Positions 30,371 through 41,912 of a stretch of DNA of 64,000 bases are shown one piece after another. The notes below the pieces were generated by a model. The model saw only the letters and a program-made list of their open reading frames with translations. It searched no databases and was not told where the DNA came from. The DNA lies in contig NZ_JAKMAJ010000007.1 of NCBI RefSeq assembly GCF_022378355.1, positions 186,001 to 250,000 of the forward strand. The letters run 5' to 3'. How positions within the stretch are numbered: the first letter of the stretch is position 1; each line of letters opens with the position of its first letter. Origin of the DNA: Brenneria bubanii. Lineage in GTDB: Bacteria > Pseudomonadota > Gammaproteobacteria > Enterobacterales > Enterobacteriaceae. The position numbers and the translations under genes are program-made.

Positions 30371-31353
30371 TTGAGCGCATCTGGTCCGGGCGTTCGCCGC
30401 TTTATTGGCTGCTGATTCCCCTGTCGGCGTTATACGGGCTGGCCACTTTTGTGATTCGGCAATGCTACCGCCGCGGGTGGCGAAAAAGCTGGCGGGCGCC
30501 GATACCGGTGGTGGTGGTGGGAAACCTGACGGCCGGCGGCAATGGTAAAACCCCGGTCGTTATCTGGCTGGTGGAGCAGCTGCAGCGTAAAGGATACCGC
30601 GTGGGCGTGGTGTCGCGCGGCTATGGCGGTAAAGCCGAACGCTATCCGTTACTGGTTGACGACGGGATCACCACGGCGCAGGCCGGCGATGAACCCGTAT
30701 TGATTTATCAACGTACCGGCGCGCCGGTTGCCGTGGCGCCGGTACGTAGACAGGCCGTAGAGGCGTTGCTGGCGCGCTACCCGTTGGATATGGTGATAAC
30801 CGATGACGGATTGCAGCATTATGCGCTGGCGCGCGATATCGAACTGGTGGTAATTGACGGCAACCGGCGATTCGGCAATGGCTGGTGGCTGCCTGCTGGG
30901 CCGATGCGTGAGCGTGAAGGCCGGCTAGGCTCTGTGGATGCGGTTATCGTGAATGGCGGAACCGCGCGCAGCGGCGAGATCGCGATGCGCTTGACGACCG
31001 GCATGGCGATTAATCTGCACTCCGGCGAAACCTGTCCACTCCGGCGCTTGCAAAACGTCGTGGCGATGGCGGGTATCGGTTATCCTCAACGGTTTTTTAC
31101 TACGCTTCGTGATGCCGGCGTGACGGTTGCGCGTGAAGTGGCGTTTTCCGATCATCAGCGCTATCAGCTCGACCAACTGAAGCCACTGACCGCCGATGCA
31201 GAGCAGCCGCTGCTGATGACAGAAAAAGATGCGGTTAAATGTCGGGACTTCGCCCGTCGGAATTGGTGGTATCTGCCGGTAGATGCGGTATTGTCTGAAC
31301 CGCAGGCTTCACAATTGCTTAGTCGTCTAGAAGCGGTGTTGGTTAAGCATTAA
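30367..31353 (+). CDS. lpxK: Tetraacyldisaccharide 4'-kinase
   Basis: LpxK phosphorylates the 4' position of the lipid A precursor at the inner membrane. The 328 residues match the E. coli length. An N-terminal membrane-associated helix (about 11-33) precedes the P-loop AGGNGKTPV (56-64), and the metal/catalytic [15 protein letters not shown] segment follows. The ATG overlaps the msbA stop as ATGA, so the two lipid A genes are co-translated. In E. coli ycaQ lies next; here the following gene is ycaR after 117 bases. Confidence 0.97.
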   Translation: MIERIWSGRSPLYWLLIPLSALYGLATFVIRQCYRRGWRKSWRAPIPVVVVGNLTAGGNGKTPVVIWLVEQLQRKGYRVGVVSRGYGGKAERYPLLVDDGITTAQAGDEPVLIYQRTGAPVAVAPVRRQAVEALLARYPLDMVITDDGLQHYALARDIELVVIDGNRRFGNGWWLPAGPMREREGRLGSVDAVIVNGGTARSGEIAMRLTTGMAINLHSGETCPLRRLQNVVAMAGIGYPQRFFTTLRDAGVTVAREVAFSDHQRYQLDQLKPLTADAEQPLLMTEKDAVKCRDFARRNWWYLPVDAVLSEPQASQLLSRLEAVLVKH

Positions 31354-31470
31354 CTCGGCAGACCGGGCGATCGGTATTTCTTATATGGCCGATAGATTTT
31401 GAGTTGCCGCCAATGGCGCGGCTTGAAAAATGGGGCGCTACCATTTTGTTAGCTTCTTGAGGGAGGACGC

Positions 31471-31653
31471 ATGGATCATCGTTTACTTGAAATTGTTGCA
31501 TGTCCTGTGTGTAACGGACGTTTGTATTTTAATAAAGAGAAACTGGAACTGATATGCAAGGTCGATGGGTTGGCCTATCCGGTGCGCGACGGCATTCCCG
31601 TTTTACTGGAGCATGAAGCGCGTAAATTAGGGGCTGACGAGATCACACAATGA
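31471..31653 (+). CDS. ycaR: Trm112/UPF0434 family small protein YcaR
   Basis: This is a 60-residue protein of the UPF0434/Trm112-like family, identical in length to E. coli YcaR. It is a small zinc-ribbon-like fold with Cys11 and Cys14 in ACPVCNG and Cys29 later; the molecular role in enterobacteria is not established. A strong GGGAGG precedes the ATG. The stop overlaps the kdsB start (ATGA), linking it to Kdo activation by operon position only. Confidence 0.92.
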   Translation: MDHRLLEIVACPVCNGRLYFNKEKLELICKVDGLAYPVRDGIPVLLEHEARKLGADEITQ

Positions 31654-32402
31654 ACTTCAACGTCATTATCCCCGCGCGTTTTGCTTCCAGCCGTTTGCCC
31701 GGCAAACCGCTGGCGGATATCAACGGCAAGCCGATGATTGTACATGTGATGGAGCGTGCGCAGGAGTCGGGCGCTCAACGCGTGATTGTGGCGACCGATC
31801 ATCCCGACGTGCAGTCAGCGGTGAGTCAGGCCGGCGGGGAAGTCTGTTTAACCCGCGCGGATCATCATTCCGGAACCGAACGGCTGGCTGAAGTTATAGA
31901 GCGCTATGGCTTTCCTGATGATGAAATCATTGTGAATGTTCAGGGCGACGAACCGTTAATTCCGCCGGTGATCGTTCGCCAGGTCGCTGAAAATTTATCG
32001 ACCTGCCGGGCGGGTATGGCGACGCTGGCGGTACCGATTGAAACCAGTGAAGAGGCGTTTAATCCTAACGCCGTTAAAGTGGTGACCGACGCCGAAGGCT
32101 ACGCGCTCTATTTTTCACGCGCGACGATCCCCTGGGAACGCGAGCGTTTTGCTCGCAGCAAAGAGACTATCGGCGATCATTTTTTACGCCATATCGGTAT
32201 CTATGCCTATCGCGCGGGCTTTATACGCCGTTACGTCAGTTGGACGCCCAGCCCGTTAGAGCAGATTGAATTGCTGGAGCAACTTCGGGTGTTATGGTAT
32301 GGAGAGAAAATTCACGTCGCCGTCGCAAAAGCGGTCCCCAGCGTCGGGGTGGATACGCCGGAAGATTTGGCTCGCGTGCGTGAGGTCATCGCCAAAGGGT
32401 GA
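31650..32402 (+). CDS. kdsB: 3-deoxy-manno-octulosonate cytidylyltransferase
   Basis: KdsB activates Kdo with CTP to CMP-Kdo for lipopolysaccharide inner core synthesis. The 250 residues have the nucleotidyltransferase N-terminus [18 protein letters not shown], the NVQGDEPLI metal-binding segment, and the [12 protein letters not shown] region. It overlaps ycaR by four bases. A 9-bp hairpin follows the stop at once. It fits functionally with msbA and lpxK just upstream. Confidence 0.97.
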   Translation: MNFNVIIPARFASSRLPGKPLADINGKPMIVHVMERAQESGAQRVIVATDHPDVQSAVSQAGGEVCLTRADHHSGTERLAEVIERYGFPDDEIIVNVQGDEPLIPPVIVRQVAENLSTCRAGMATLAVPIETSEEAFNPNAVKVVTDAEGYALYFSRATIPWERERFARSKETIGDHFLRHIGIYAYRAGFIRRYVSWTPSPLEQIELLEQLRVLWYGEKIHVAVAKAVPSVGVDTPEDLARVREVIAKG

Positions 32403-32410
32403 TGTTTCCC

Positions 32411-32433
32411 GTTGGCGGCATTCGGCCGCCAAC
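32411..32433 (+). terminator. Hairpin after kdsB
   Basis: GTTGGCGGC pairs perfectly with GCCGCCAAC around a five-base loop, starting 8 bases after the kdsB stop. No T-run follows, so it may stabilise the 3' end of the mRNA more than terminate. Confidence 0.5.
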
Positions 32434-32613
32434 CCGCGCTATCCCTACCTGTTATTACTATCCTGGTTGATTATCTTCGCTATCTTCATATCGGGCGCTA
32501 CCGTCATTGTTTCTCTCGATCCGCCTTTCTTTGATCTGTATTGAAGAAATTACCCTTGGCTAATCGCATGATTGAGAGTTGAGCGATTCTGCTAAGCAGA
32601 GGTCAGGCTATTT

Positions 32614-33507
32614 ATGGAACAATTGAAAGCTGAATTAAGTACCGTGCTGGGGGAAAGCCTTAGCCGACTTGAGCGGGTAAGCGAGCAACCTTACGCGCAT
32701 TTGTATGCGTTATATGATAAAGAGGGCAACGCCATTCCCCTGTTGGCTAAAAGCTATGTCTGTCAGGGCGTGGCGCAGCAGGAGGCTTATAAACTTTCGA
32801 TGCTGTCGAGAGAAGGGGACGTGCGGCTCCCTACGGTATACGGCTTGGTGATCACGCAGCAATCGCCTTACAAAGAGCTGTTGCTGATAGAGCGGCTGCG
32901 CGGCGTTTCCGTCGAAGCGCCGACCCGCACCGCGCTGCGTTGGACATCGCTGATGGACCAGATCGTGGAAAGCGTATTGGCCTGGCACCGTATTGATAGT
33001 CATGGCTGCGTCGGTCCCGTCGACAGCACGCAGGAAAATGACTGGTTTAGCTGGTATCAACAGCGTCTGGAAGTGCTTTGGTCCACGTTGCTGCATATCA
33101 GCGCGCCGTTATTGACGCAGAAGGATCGCAGTCTGCTTTACCGTTCGCGCCAGTGTCTGCCTATACTCTTCGATGATTTCAACGATAGCTGCGTGCTGGT
33201 CCACGGTAATCTTTCTTTGCGCAGTATGCTGAAAGACTCGCACAGCGATCAGCTGTTGGCGATGATTAATCCCGGCGTGATGCTCTGGGCTCCCAGAGAG
33301 TATGAGCTGCTGCGGCTGTGTGAGGCCGGCATGCCGGAGCAACTGTTGTATCATTACCTCGGCAAAGCGCCCGTCGCTGAGTCATTTGTTTACCGTCGCT
33401 GGCTGTACGTCATCTGGGAAGCGGTTGCCCGTTACATCAATACCGGGCAGTTGGATAGGTTACTCTTCGATACCGCCTCCCGCGAGCTGTCTCCCTGGCT
33501 GGAATAA
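32614..33507 (+). CDS. ycbJ: YcbJ, phosphotransferase-fold protein of unknown function
   Basis: This 297-residue protein is collinear with E. coli YcbJ, same length and position. It looks like the aminoglycoside phosphotransferase/kinase-like fold: an N-lobe with LLAKSY and ELLLIERL, and a C-lobe with VLVHGNLSLRSML, where the usual catalytic Asp of the HGD motif is replaced by Asn. It may therefore be inactive or have a different role. No function is established. It lies tail to tail with elyC, 12 bases apart. Confidence 0.9.
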   Translation: MEQLKAELSTVLGESLSRLERVSEQPYAHLYALYDKEGNAIPLLAKSYVCQGVAQQEAYKLSMLSREGDVRLPTVYGLVITQQSPYKELLLIERLRGVSVEAPTRTALRWTSLMDQIVESVLAWHRIDSHGCVGPVDSTQENDWFSWYQQRLEVLWSTLLHISAPLLTQKDRSLLYRSRQCLPILFDDFNDSCVLVHGNLSLRSMLKDSHSDQLLAMINPGVMLWAPREYELLRLCEAGMPEQLLYHYLGKAPVAESFVYRRWLYVIWEAVARYINTGQLDRLLFDTASRELSPWLE

Positions 33508-33519
33508 AACACGACGCCT

Positions 33520-34308
33520 TTATTGAACCGGCGTATCCTGCGCTGGTTTGACGCCATTCAGCCGTTGCCAAATCATGCCCAATGTCTCGTACCATGCCCG
33601 TTCGCTGTGTGACAACCAATACGCCGATGGCAATATTTTTTCCCAGAGGTTGAGCGCAGTAGTGATAGCCATTTGGTTGGCTGGCGCCGGAATGGGGCGT
33701 AGCCCCTGAGCCTGAAAAAAACGGATGGCGCGGGGAAGATGGCTGGCCGATGTCACCAGCAAGAAGGGGCGCTCGCCGACCACCTTTGCCGTGCTGACGG
33801 CTTCTTCTGCCGTATCTCGGGGGGTATCAAGCGTCAGGATATCTTGTGCGGGGACCCCCAGACTTTCCGCCACCAACGCCGCTGTTTTGGCGGCGCTCAC
33901 GGGATTGCCCTGTGCCGCGGCGCCGGTAAAAATCATTTTGGCGCCCGGATTGGCTTGATAAAGCCGGATGCCTTCCGTTACGCGCGGCAGGCTGTTGCTG
34001 ATGAGGTTGGCGCTCGGCGCCCAATCCGGGTTATAGGTATAGCCGCCGCCCAACACGACAATGTAGTCTACCTTCGGCTGGCCTGGTTGCCAGGTCGGGT
34101 AGCGCGTTTCCAGGGGCGATAAAAGCCGATCGGATACCGGTTGAATACTGATCAGCGCCAGCGTCAGCCAACTGATGAGAATCAGCGTTTTTCCCCCGCG
34201 TTGCCAGCGGGTGAATCCTGCGCACAACAGACCGATGCCCATCAATAGTAAAATCATTGGCAGGGGCTGTAATAGGCCGCCGATAACTTTTTTAGCGATA
34301 AACAACAT
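33520..34308 (-). CDS. elyC: Envelope biogenesis factor ElyC
   Basis: ElyC (YcbC) is an inner-membrane protein needed for normal peptidoglycan synthesis at low temperature in E. coli. The 262 residues start at ATG 34308 behind GAAGGTC; E. coli has 259. Two N-terminal hydrophobic segments (about 8-28 and 37-55) anchor a periplasmic DUF218 domain (about 78-230) with DYIVVLGGGY, EGIRLYQANPGAKMIFTG and VTSASHLPRA. The frame opens 42 bases earlier without support. The divergent neighbour is cmoM, 294 bases away. Confidence 0.93.
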   Translation of the reverse strand: MLFIAKKVIGGLLQPLPMILLLMGIGLLCAGFTRWQRGGKTLILISWLTLALISIQPVSDRLLSPLETRYPTWQPGQPKVDYIVVLGGGYTYNPDWAPSANLISNSLPRVTEGIRLYQANPGAKMIFTGAAAQGNPVSAAKTAALVAESLGVPAQDILTLDTPRDTAEEAVSTAKVVGERPFLLVTSASHLPRAIRFFQAQGLRPIPAPANQMAITTALNLWEKILPSAYWLSHSERAWYETLGMIWQRLNGVKPAQDTPVQ

Positions 34309-34602
34309 AAAATGACCTTCAATTTGGGTGAAAAAACCGCATCCGGGCAAATATCATCGGGTAAGACGATTTATTCTAAGCCAGCCTGTGCCAAAATAGC
34401 AGTTTGACGAACGCCCGACGCGCGGGACGATGATTATGCTGTTGGTTTAAATATTGCAGAATCAGTGTGGCCGCGATCAGCGACTGCTCGTTAGGCGCGT
34501 TCCCGGGGAACGCGTAGCATAAGCCTTAACTGAAACAGTATCGCGCTGTGTTATCACGCGTTTTTATTAGCCATGACTATCATGATGCGGAAAACTTTAC
34601 CG

Positions 34603-35388
34603 ATGCAGGATCGCAATTTTAACGATATCGCTGAAAAGTTTGCCCAGAATATCTACGGTACGACGAAAGGTAAACTGAGGCAGGCGGTATTATGGCAGGA
34701 TCTCAGCGGTCTGTTGGCGCAGTTTCCCGATCGGCCCTTAAGGGTGCTGGACGCCGGCGGCGGAGAAGGCCACATGGCCTGCCGTTTGGCCGCTTTAGGA
34801 CATCAGGTATTGTTGTGCGATTTGTCAGATGAGATGATTCAGCGCGCCAGAAACGCGGCCGCCGCTCAAAATCTAAGCCATAACATGCGTTTTGTGCAAT
34901 GCGCCGCGCAGGATATTGCTCAGTATATGGAAAGGCCCGCCGATCTGATATTGTTCCACGCGGTGCTGGAATGGGTGGCTCAGCCTCGGCAGGTGCTTAA
35001 AGTATTGTATGATTGTCTGTCGCCGGACGGCGTTTTATCCCTGATGTTTTATAACCAGCATGGCCTGTTGATGCGCAACATGGTATTGGGGAATTTTGCC
35101 TATGTAGAGGCGGGCATGCCGAAGCGCAAACGGCGATCGCTCTCGCCCGATCACCCACTGGATCCGCAGCAGGTTTATGGCTGGCTTGATGAACTGGGTT
35201 TTTCCATCAGCGGTAAAACGGGAGTCCGGGTGTTTCATGACTATTTGCAGAATAAGCAGCAGCAAAGTGATAATTTTGCCGAAATTCTTGAGCTTGAACA
35301 GCGTTATTGCCGGCAGGAACCCTTTGTGAGTTTGGGGCGTTATATCCATGTCATGGCGCATAAAACCCATTTGAAGGATGCATTATGA
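34603..35388 (+). CDS. cmoM: tRNA 5-carboxymethoxyuridine methyltransferase
   Basis: CmoM (SmtA) methylates the cmo5U34 wobble base in certain tRNAs using S-adenosylmethionine. The 261 residues equal the E. coli protein. Motif [10 protein letters not shown] is at 48-56, and FHAVLEWV is the motif IV region. The ATG at 34603 gives the family N-terminus [19 protein letters not shown]; ATGs at 34573 and nearby add unconserved residues. It is the first gene of the cmoM-mukF-mukE-mukB operon, overlapping mukF by four bases. The upstream 222 bases hold a near-palindrome at 34496-34514 and no gene. Confidence 0.96.
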   Translation: MQDRNFNDIAEKFAQNIYGTTKGKLRQAVLWQDLSGLLAQFPDRPLRVLDAGGGEGHMACRLAALGHQVLLCDLSDEMIQRARNAAAAQNLSHNMRFVQCAAQDIAQYMERPADLILFHAVLEWVAQPRQVLKVLYDCLSPDGVLSLMFYNQHGLLMRNMVLGNFAYVEAGMPKRKRRSLSPDHPLDPQQVYGWLDELGFSISGKTGVRVFHDYLQNKQQQSDNFAEILELEQRYCRQEPFVSLGRYIHVMAHKTHLKDAL

Positions 35389-36710
35389 GTGATTTTTCCC
35401 AGACTGTACCCGAACTGGTCGCCTGGGCACGAAAAAACGATTTTTCCCTTTCACTTCCCACTGAGCGCCTGGCGTTTTTGCTGGCGATAGCGACACTCAA
35501 CGGTGAACGCATGGATGGTGAAATGAGCGAGGGCGAACTGATTGATGCCTTTCGCCATGTCAGTCAGGGATTTGATCAAACCAACGAAACCATACATGTG
35601 CGCGCCAATAATGCGATTAATGATTTGGTGCGCCAGCGATTGCTGCATCGCTTCATCAGCGAACTGGCGGACGGCAACGCCATCTACCGCCTGACGCCGC
35701 TGGGAATCGGCATTACCGATTACTATATTCGCCAGCGCGAGTTTTCGACGCTGCGCCTTTCCATGCAGCTCTCCATCGTGGCTCAGGAGCTGGGACGGGC
35801 GGCGGAGGCCGCCGAAGAGGGCGGTGATGAGTTTCACTGGCATCGCAATGTCTTTGCGCCGCTGAAATATTCCGTCGCGGAAATTTTCGACAGCATTGAT
35901 CTATCCCAACGGCTAATGGATGAACAGCAGCAGGGCGTTAAAGACGATATCGCGGCGCTGTTGAATCAGGACTGGCGCGCGGCGATCACCAGTTGTGAAC
36001 AACTGTTGACGGAAACCTCCGACACGCTGCGCGAATTGCAGGATACGCTTGAAGCCGCCGGCGATAAATTACAGGCCAGTCTGTTGAGCATTCAGGATGC
36101 CATCCTGAATAATTCGAACAACCTGGAGTTTGTTGACAAACTGGTATTTGATTTACAAAACAAACTCGACCGTATCGTCAGTTGGGGCCAGCAGACCATC
36201 GACCTGTGGATTGGCTACGATCGGCATGTGCACAAGTTCATCCGCACGGCAATTGATATGGATAAAAATCGGGTCTTCGCGCAGCGTCTGCGCCAGTCGG
36301 TGCAAAATTATTTCGATAATCCCTGGGCGTTAACCTTTGCCAATGCCGACCGTCTGCTGGACATGCGTGATGAGGAATTGGCGCTACGCAGTGATGAAGT
36401 TACCGGCGAATTGCCCGCGGAGCTGGAATATGAAGAGTTCAGCGAAATGCGCGAACAGTTGGCTGCGCTGGTGGAGCAGGCGTTGCACAAATACAAAGAA
36501 CAACAAATACCGCTTAATCTGGGCGATGTGATGCGTGAATACCTGACGCAGTATCCTCGCTCACGGCACTTTGATGTCGCTCGAATCGTGGTCGACCAGG
36601 CGGTTCGCCTGGGTGTGGCCGAATCAGATTTCACCGGATTGCCTGCGCTATGGCAGACAATCAATGATTACGGAGCCAAGGTACAGGCCCATGTCATCGA
36701 CAAATATTGA
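35385..36710 (+). CDS. mukF: Chromosome partition protein MukF (kleisin)
   Basis: MukF is the kleisin that bridges MukB heads and recruits MukE in the enterobacterial condensin. The 441 residues (E. coli 440) have an N-terminal winged-helix dimerisation region (about 1-120), a helical bundle (about 120-280), a linker, and a C-terminal winged helix (about 355-441) that binds a MukB head. The start overlaps the cmoM stop as ATGA and the end overlaps mukE by 20 bases. Confidence 0.97.
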   Translation: MSDFSQTVPELVAWARKNDFSLSLPTERLAFLLAIATLNGERMDGEMSEGELIDAFRHVSQGFDQTNETIHVRANNAINDLVRQRLLHRFISELADGNAIYRLTPLGIGITDYYIRQREFSTLRLSMQLSIVAQELGRAAEAAEEGGDEFHWHRNVFAPLKYSVAEIFDSIDLSQRLMDEQQQGVKDDIAALLNQDWRAAITSCEQLLTETSDTLRELQDTLEAAGDKLQASLLSIQDAILNNSNNLEFVDKLVFDLQNKLDRIVSWGQQTIDLWIGYDRHVHKFIRTAIDMDKNRVFAQRLRQSVQNYFDNPWALTFANADRLLDMRDEELALRSDEVTGELPAELEYEEFSEMREQLAALVEQALHKYKEQQIPLNLGDVMREYLTQYPRSRHFDVARIVVDQAVRLGVAESDFTGLPALWQTINDYGAKVQAHVIDKY

Positions 36711-37419
36711 ACAAATCATGCCAGCCAAGCTGGCGAAAGCGTTGTCGAACACGCTGTTCCCCGCACTGGACAGCCAGCTGCGCGCGGGTCGTCATATTGG
36801 CATCGAGGAACTGGAAAACCATGCCTTTTTAATGGACTTTCAGGAAGAAATGGAAGAATTCTACAGCCGTTACAACGTGGAGCTGATTCGGGCTCCGGAA
36901 GGCTTCTTCTACCTGCGGCCTCGCTCAACTACGCTGATTCCCCGCTCGGTGCTGTCCGAGCTGGACATGATGGTGGGCAAAATCCTCTGCTATCTGTATC
37001 TCAGTCCCGAGCGTCTGGCTCACGAGGGTATCTTCAGCCAGCAGGAGCTGTATGAAGAGTTGCTTGGCCTGGCGGATGAAAATAAATTGCTGAAGCTGGT
37101 GAACCAGCGTTCGACCGGTTCCGACCTTGATCGACAAAAGCTGCAGGAAAAAGTGCGAACCTCGCTTAACCGACTGCGTCGGTTGGGGATGCTTTACTTT
37201 ATGGGCAGCGATAACAGTAAGTTTCGTATTACCGAATCCGTGTTCCGCTTCGGCGCCGATGTGCGCAGCGGTGATGATGCCCGTGAAGCGCAACTGAGGA
37301 TGATTCGCGATGGTGAAGCGATGCCTGTCGAAAGCAGCCTATCGCTGAAAGACGAAAACGATGACAACGATCGTACAGACGATATCTCGTCAGAGAGTGC
37401 TGAGGATGAACAGGAATGA
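36691..37419 (+). CDS. mukE: Chromosome partition protein MukE
   Basis: MukE is the winged-helix (KITE) subunit that binds the MukF linker and modulates MukB ATPase. From ATG 36691 it has 242 residues; E. coli has 234, the difference being in the acidic C-terminal tail rich in Asp, Glu and Ser. The N-terminus [18 protein letters not shown] and core such as [19 protein letters not shown] are strongly conserved. It starts within mukF and ends over the mukB ATG. Confidence 0.97.
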   Translation: MSSTNIEQIMPAKLAKALSNTLFPALDSQLRAGRHIGIEELENHAFLMDFQEEMEEFYSRYNVELIRAPEGFFYLRPRSTTLIPRSVLSELDMMVGKILCYLYLSPERLAHEGIFSQQELYEELLGLADENKLLKLVNQRSTGSDLDRQKLQEKVRTSLNRLRRLGMLYFMGSDNSKFRITESVFRFGADVRSGDDAREAQLRMIRDGEAMPVESSLSLKDENDDNDRTDDISSESAEDEQE

Positions 37420-40400
37420 TTGAACGCGGTAAATTTCGCTCGCTGACGCTGGTTAACTGGAATGGTTTTTTTGCCCGCACGTTTGATCTGGATGAGCTGG
37501 TGACCACGTTATCCGGCGGAAACGGGGCGGGTAAATCAACGACCATGGCGGCGTTTATTACGGCGCTGATCCCTGATCTGACCCTGTTGCACTTTCGCAA
37601 CACGACCGAGGCCGGCGCGACCAGCGGCTCACGCGACAAAGGTCTGCACGGCAAGCTGCGCGCGGGGGTGTGCTATTCAACGCTCGACGTGATTAATTCC
37701 CGGCATCAGCGCGTGCTGGTCGGCGTGCGGCTGCAGCAGGTGGCCGGCCGCGATCGTAAAGTGGACATTAAGCCTTTCACCATTCAAGGGTTGCCGACGG
37801 CGATGCAGCCGACACAGCTTTTAACGCAGGAAGTCGGCGAGCGTCAGGCGCGCGTGCTTTCTTTAGCGGAGTTGAAAGAGCGTGTCGAAGAGATGGAAGG
37901 CGTGCAGTTCAAACAGTTTAACTCCATCACTGATTACCATTCGCTGATGTTCGATTTGGGCATTGTTCCGCGTCGGCTACGTTCGGCCTCCGATCGCAGC
38001 AAGTTCTATCGACTGATCGAAGCATCGCTGTATGGCGGGATCTCCAGCGCGATTACCCGTTCTTTACGTGACTATTTATTGCCGGAAAACAGCGGAGTGC
38101 GCAAAGCTTTCCAGGATATGGAAGCGGCGCTGCGCGAAAACCGTATGACGCTGGAAGCGATTCGCGTTACCCAATCCGATCGCGATTTATTCAAGCATTT
38201 GATCTCAGAAGCGACGTCTTATGTCGCCGCAGACTATATGCGTCATGCCAACGAGCGTCGGATACATCTGGACAGTGCTTTGGAACTGCGTCGCGATCTG
38301 TTTGGCAGTCGTAAGCAATTGATCAACGAACAATATCGTCATGTGGAAATGGCGCGCGAACTGGAAGAGCAGAGCGGTGCGGAAGGCGATCTGGAGACCG
38401 ACTACCAGGCTGCCAACGATCACCTGAATCTGGTGCAAACGGCAATGCGTCAGCAGGAAAAAATCGGACGTTATAACGACGATTTGGAAGAGCTGAGCTA
38501 TCGGCTGGAAGAGCAGAATGAGGTGGTCGAGGAAGCGCGCGAGCAGCAGGCAGAGAACGAAGAGCGGGCCGACGCCGCCGAGCTGGAAGTGGACGAACTG
38601 AAAAGCCAGCTCGCCGATTATCAGCAGGCGCTCGACGTGCAGCAAACCCGCGCGATTCAATATCAACAGGCTCAGCAGGCGCTGGAGCGCGCGCGTACGT
38701 TATGCCAGTTGCCGACCCTGAGCGTGGACAACGTGGACGAATGGCTGGAAAGCTACCAGGCGAAGGAGCAGGAAAGCACCGAAGTTCTGTTGATGCTGGA
38801 ACAAAAACTGAGCGTGGCCGATGCGGCGCACGGTCAGTTTGAAGACGCTTACCAACTGGTGACGCGTATCGCCGGCGCGGTTGGCCGCAGCGAAGCCTGG
38901 CAGGTGGCCCGCGATCTGTTGCGCGACGGCTCATCACAGCGTTATCAGGCGGAGCGGGTACAGCCGCTGCGCATGCGATTATCAGAATTGGAACAGCGCC
39001 TGCGCGAGCAGCAGGATGCAGAACGGTTGTTTCAGGACTTCTGTAAGCGCAACGGACAGGAATACCAGCCGGAAGATCTCGAATCCCTTCAGCAGGAACT
39101 TGAAGCCCGAATCGACACGCTTTCAGTTCTGGTCGCAGAGGCCGGAGAGCGCCGTCTGGCGCTGCGCCAGGAGCTTGATCAGATTCAACAGCGTCTCCAG
39201 CAATTGACGGCCCGCGCCCCTGTTTGGCTGGCGGCGCAGGAAACGCTGACGCAGTTGAGTGAGCAAAGCGGCGCAACATTCGAAGACAGCCGTCAGGTGA
39301 CGGAGCACATGCAGCAACTGCTGGAGCTTGAGCGTGAAAAAACGGTTGAGCGCGATGAAATCGCCGCCCGCAAAAGGAGCATAGAAAAACAGATCGAGCG
39401 TCTGAGCCAGCCTGGCGGCTCTGAAGACCCCCGACTGAATGCTCTGGCCGAACGTTTCGGCGGCGTGCTGTTGTCAGAAATTTATGATGACGTGACGCTG
39501 GATGACGCCCCTTACTTCTCGGCGCTGTACGGCCCTTCCCGCCATGGGATTGTGGTGGCGGATCTCGCTCTGGTGCGGGAACAGCTGGCGGGTCTGGAAG
39601 ACTGTCCTGAAGATTTGTACCTGATTGAGGGCGATCCGCAGTCGTTTGACGACAGCGTATTTGCCGTCGAAGAGCTGGAACAAGCGGTGGTGGTGAAGGT
39701 CGCCGAGCGTCAGTGGCGTTATTCCCGCTTCCCCGATGTTCCGCTGTTCGGCCGCGCCGCACGGGAAATGCGCCTTGAAAGCCTGCGGGATGAGCGTGAA
39801 ACCCTCGCGGAGCAATACGCCACGCTGTCGTTTGATGTGCAGAAAACGCAACGCTTGCATCAATCCTTCAGCCGTTTCATCGGCACGCACCTGGCGGTGG
39901 CCTTTGATGACGATCCGGAAGCGGAAATGCGTACGCTGAATGGGCGTCGCGGAGAGCTTGAGCGGGCGATCGCCAATTTCGATAATGAAAATCAGCAGCA
40001 GCGTCAGCAATACGAACTGGCGAAAGAGAGTAGCGCGCAGCTAAACAAACTGCTTCCGCGCGTCAGCCTGTTATGTGATGACAGTCTGCAGGATCGGGTT
40101 GAGGATATTCGCGCCGAGCTGGATGAAACGGAAGAGTCAGTGCGCTTTATCCAACAGCATGGCGATACGCTGGCGAAACTGGAGCCGATGGTTTCAGTAT
40201 TGCAAAACGATCCTCAACAGCATGAACAACTGCAGGAAGATTATGCTCAGGCGCAGAACGCGCAGCGTCAGGCGAAACAGCAGGCGTTTGCGTTAACCGA
40301 GGTCGTACAACGCCGGGCGCACTTCAGCTACACCGATTCGGCAGGCATGCTGGGAGAAAACGCCGATCTCAACGACAAGCTGCGTCAGCGCCTGGAGCTG

Positions 40401-41855
40401 GCTGAGGCTGAACGGACGAGGGCGCGTGAACAGTTGCGCCGGCATCAGGCCCAACTTACCCAGTATAGTCAGGTTCAGGCATCGTTGAAGAGCGCCTACG
40501 ACGCAAAATGCGACATGTTGAAAGAACTGAAGCAGGAGCTTCAGGACATCGGCGTTCGCGCCGATGCGGATGCCGAAGCACGTGCCCGTCAGCGTCGCGA
40601 TGAATTACATTCCGCCTTAAGCAACAACCGCGCGCGCCGCAATCAGTTGGAAAAACAGATTACCTTCTGCGAAGCGGAAATGGATGGTTTGCAGAAAAAA
40701 TTACGCAAACTTGAGCGGGATTATCACCAGATGCGCGAACAGGTGGTGACGGCGAAAGCCGGCTGGTGCGCCGTTATGCGGTTGGTCAAAGACAATGGCG
40801 TCGAACGTCGCTTACATCGCCGTGAACTGGCCTATATGGATGGCGACGAGCTGCGGTCTATGTCGGATAAGGCGCTGGGCGCATTGCGTTTGGCCGTTGC
40901 CGATAACGAACATTTGCGGGACGTGCTGCGTCTTTCCGAAGACCCGAAACGGCCGGAGCGTAAAATCCAGTTTTATATCGCGGTATACCAACATCTGCGC
41001 GAGCGTATCCGTCAGGATATTATTCGCACCGACGATCCGGTCGAAGCCATCGAACAGATGGAAATTGAGCTGAATCGCCTGACTGAAGAGCTGACCGCGC
41101 GTGAACAAACGCTGGCCATCAGTTCACGCAGCGTGGCGAACATTATCCGCAAGACGATTCAGCGCGAGCAAAACCGTATTCGCATGCTAAACCAGGGATT
41201 GCAATCCGTAGCCTTTGGCCAGGTAAAAAGCGTTCGTCTGAACGTGAACGTGCGTGAAACGCATACAACATTGCTGAACGTGCTGTCTGAACAGCAGGAT
41301 GTTCATCAGGACCTGTTTAACAGTAATCGTTTGACCTTCTCCGAAGCGTTGGCGAAACTGTACCACCGTCTGAACCCTGAAATCGATCTGGGGCAGCGTA
41401 CGCCGCAAACCATCGGCGAAGAGCTGCTGGATTACCGCAATTACCTGGAAATGGAGGTCGAGGTTAACCGCGGCGCAGACGGCTGGCTGCGCGCGGAAAG
41501 CGGCGCCTTGTCGACCGGGGAAGCGATTGGTACCGGTATGTCGATTCTGGTTATGGTGGTGCAAAGCTGGGAAGAGGAGTCCAAGCGACTTCGGGGTAAA
41601 GATATTTCGCCTTGTCGCCTATTGTTCCTTGATGAAGCCGCCCGTCTGGATGCGAAATCCATTGCTACGCTGTTTGAACTGTGCGACCGCCTGGAAATGC
41701 AATTGATTATTGCGGCGCCGGAAAATATCAGCCCCGAAAAAGGCACAACGTACAAATTGGTTCGTAAGGTTTATCAGAATAACGAGCATGTTCATGTGGT
41801 CGGACTACGAGGTTTTGCGAGCGAGGCCGGTGAAATTAATCATCAGGCGTCCTAG
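37416..41855 (+). CDS. mukB: Chromosome partition protein MukB (SMC-like)
   Basis: MukB is the SMC-like ATPase of the enterobacterial condensin, compacting and segregating the chromosome with MukE, MukF and topoisomerase IV. The 1479 residues compare with 1486 in E. coli. Walker [11 protein letters not shown] ends at Thr42. Long coiled coils rich in Glu, Gln and Arg run about 240-650 and 800-1200 around a hinge (about 650-780). The C-terminal head has the signature [10 protein letters not shown] with Ser1366 and Walker [11 protein letters not shown] with Glu1407, positions matching E. coli. ATGA overlaps mukE. A strong terminator closes the operon. Confidence 0.98.
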   Translation: MIERGKFRSLTLVNWNGFFARTFDLDELVTTLSGGNGAGKSTTMAAFITALIPDLTLLHFRNTTEAGATSGSRDKGLHGKLRAGVCYSTLDVINSRHQRVLVGVRLQQVAGRDRKVDIKPFTIQGLPTAMQPTQLLTQEVGERQARVLSLAELKERVEEMEGVQFKQFNSITDYHSLMFDLGIVPRRLRSASDRSKFYRLIEASLYGGISSAITRSLRDYLLPENSGVRKAFQDMEAALRENRMTLEAIRVTQSDRDLFKHLISEATSYVAADYMRHANERRIHLDSALELRRDLFGSRKQLINEQYRHVEMARELEEQSGAEGDLETDYQAANDHLNLVQTAMRQQEKIGRYNDDLEELSYRLEEQNEVVEEAREQQAENEERADAAELEVDELKSQLADYQQALDVQQTRAIQYQQAQQALERARTLCQLPTLSVDNVDEWLESYQAKEQESTEVLLMLEQKLSVADAAHGQFEDAYQLVTRIAGAVGRSEAWQVARDLLRDGSSQRYQAERVQPLRMRLSELEQRLREQQDAERLFQDFCKRNGQEYQPEDLESLQQELEARIDTLSVLVAEAGERRLALRQELDQIQQRLQQLTARAPVWLAAQETLTQLSEQSGATFEDSRQVTEHMQQLLELEREKTVERDEIAARKRSIEKQIERLSQPGGSEDPRLNALAERFGGVLLSEIYDDVTLDDAPYFSALYGPSRHGIVVADLALVREQLAGLEDCPEDLYLIEGDPQSFDDSVFAVEELEQAVVVKVAERQWRYSRFPDVPLFGRAAREMRLESLRDERETLAEQYATLSFDVQKTQRLHQSFSRFIGTHLAVAFDDDPEAEMRTLNGRRGELERAIANFDNENQQQRQQYELAKESSAQLNKLLPRVSLLCDDSLQDRVEDIRAELDETEESVRFIQQHGDTLAKLEPMVSVLQNDPQQHEQLQEDYAQAQNAQRQAKQQAFALTEVVQRRAHFSYTDSAGMLGENADLNDKLRQRLELAEAERTRAREQLRRHQAQLTQYSQVQASLKSAYDAKCDMLKELKQELQDIGVRADADAEARARQRRDELHSALSNNRARRNQLEKQITFCEAEMDGLQKKLRKLERDYHQMREQVVTAKAGWCAVMRLVKDNGVERRLHRRELAYMDGDELRSMSDKALGALRLAVADNEHLRDVLRLSEDPKRPERKIQFYIAVYQHLRERIRQDIIRTDDPVEAIEQMEIELNRLTEELTAREQTLAISSRSVANIIRKTIQREQNRIRMLNQGLQSVAFGQVKSVRLNVNVRETHTTLLNVLSEQQDVHQDLFNSNRLTFSEALAKLYHRLNPEIDLGQRTPQTIGEELLDYRNYLEMEVEVNRGADGWLRAESGALSTGEAIGTGMSILVMVVQSWEEESKRLRGKDISPCRLLFLDEAARLDAKSIATLFELCDRLEMQLIIAAPENISPEKGTTYKLVRKVYQNNEHVHVVGLRGFASEAGEINHQAS

Positions 41856-41880
41856 TCGATATTAATCACCTCTTTATGTG

Positions 41881-41912
41881 TAAAGCCGCTTTTCTGAGCG
41901 GCTTTATTTTTT
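41881..41912 (+). terminator. Terminator of the muk operon
   Basis: AAAGCCGCT pairs perfectly with AGCGGCTTT around a six-base loop, followed by A and a run of T. It lies 26 bases after the mukB stop. Confidence 0.92.

Noticed and set aside
31354-31470. Possible remnant of ycaQ between lpxK and ycaR
   Set aside because: The gap is only 117 bases and no YcaQ-like residues are readable in any frame. The gene is simply absent here.
38323-39762. 479-codon open frame on the minus strand inside mukB
   Set aside because: It lies wholly antisense to a conserved gene and its translation is Arg/Pro/Ala-rich without any family signature. It is explained by mukB codon bias.
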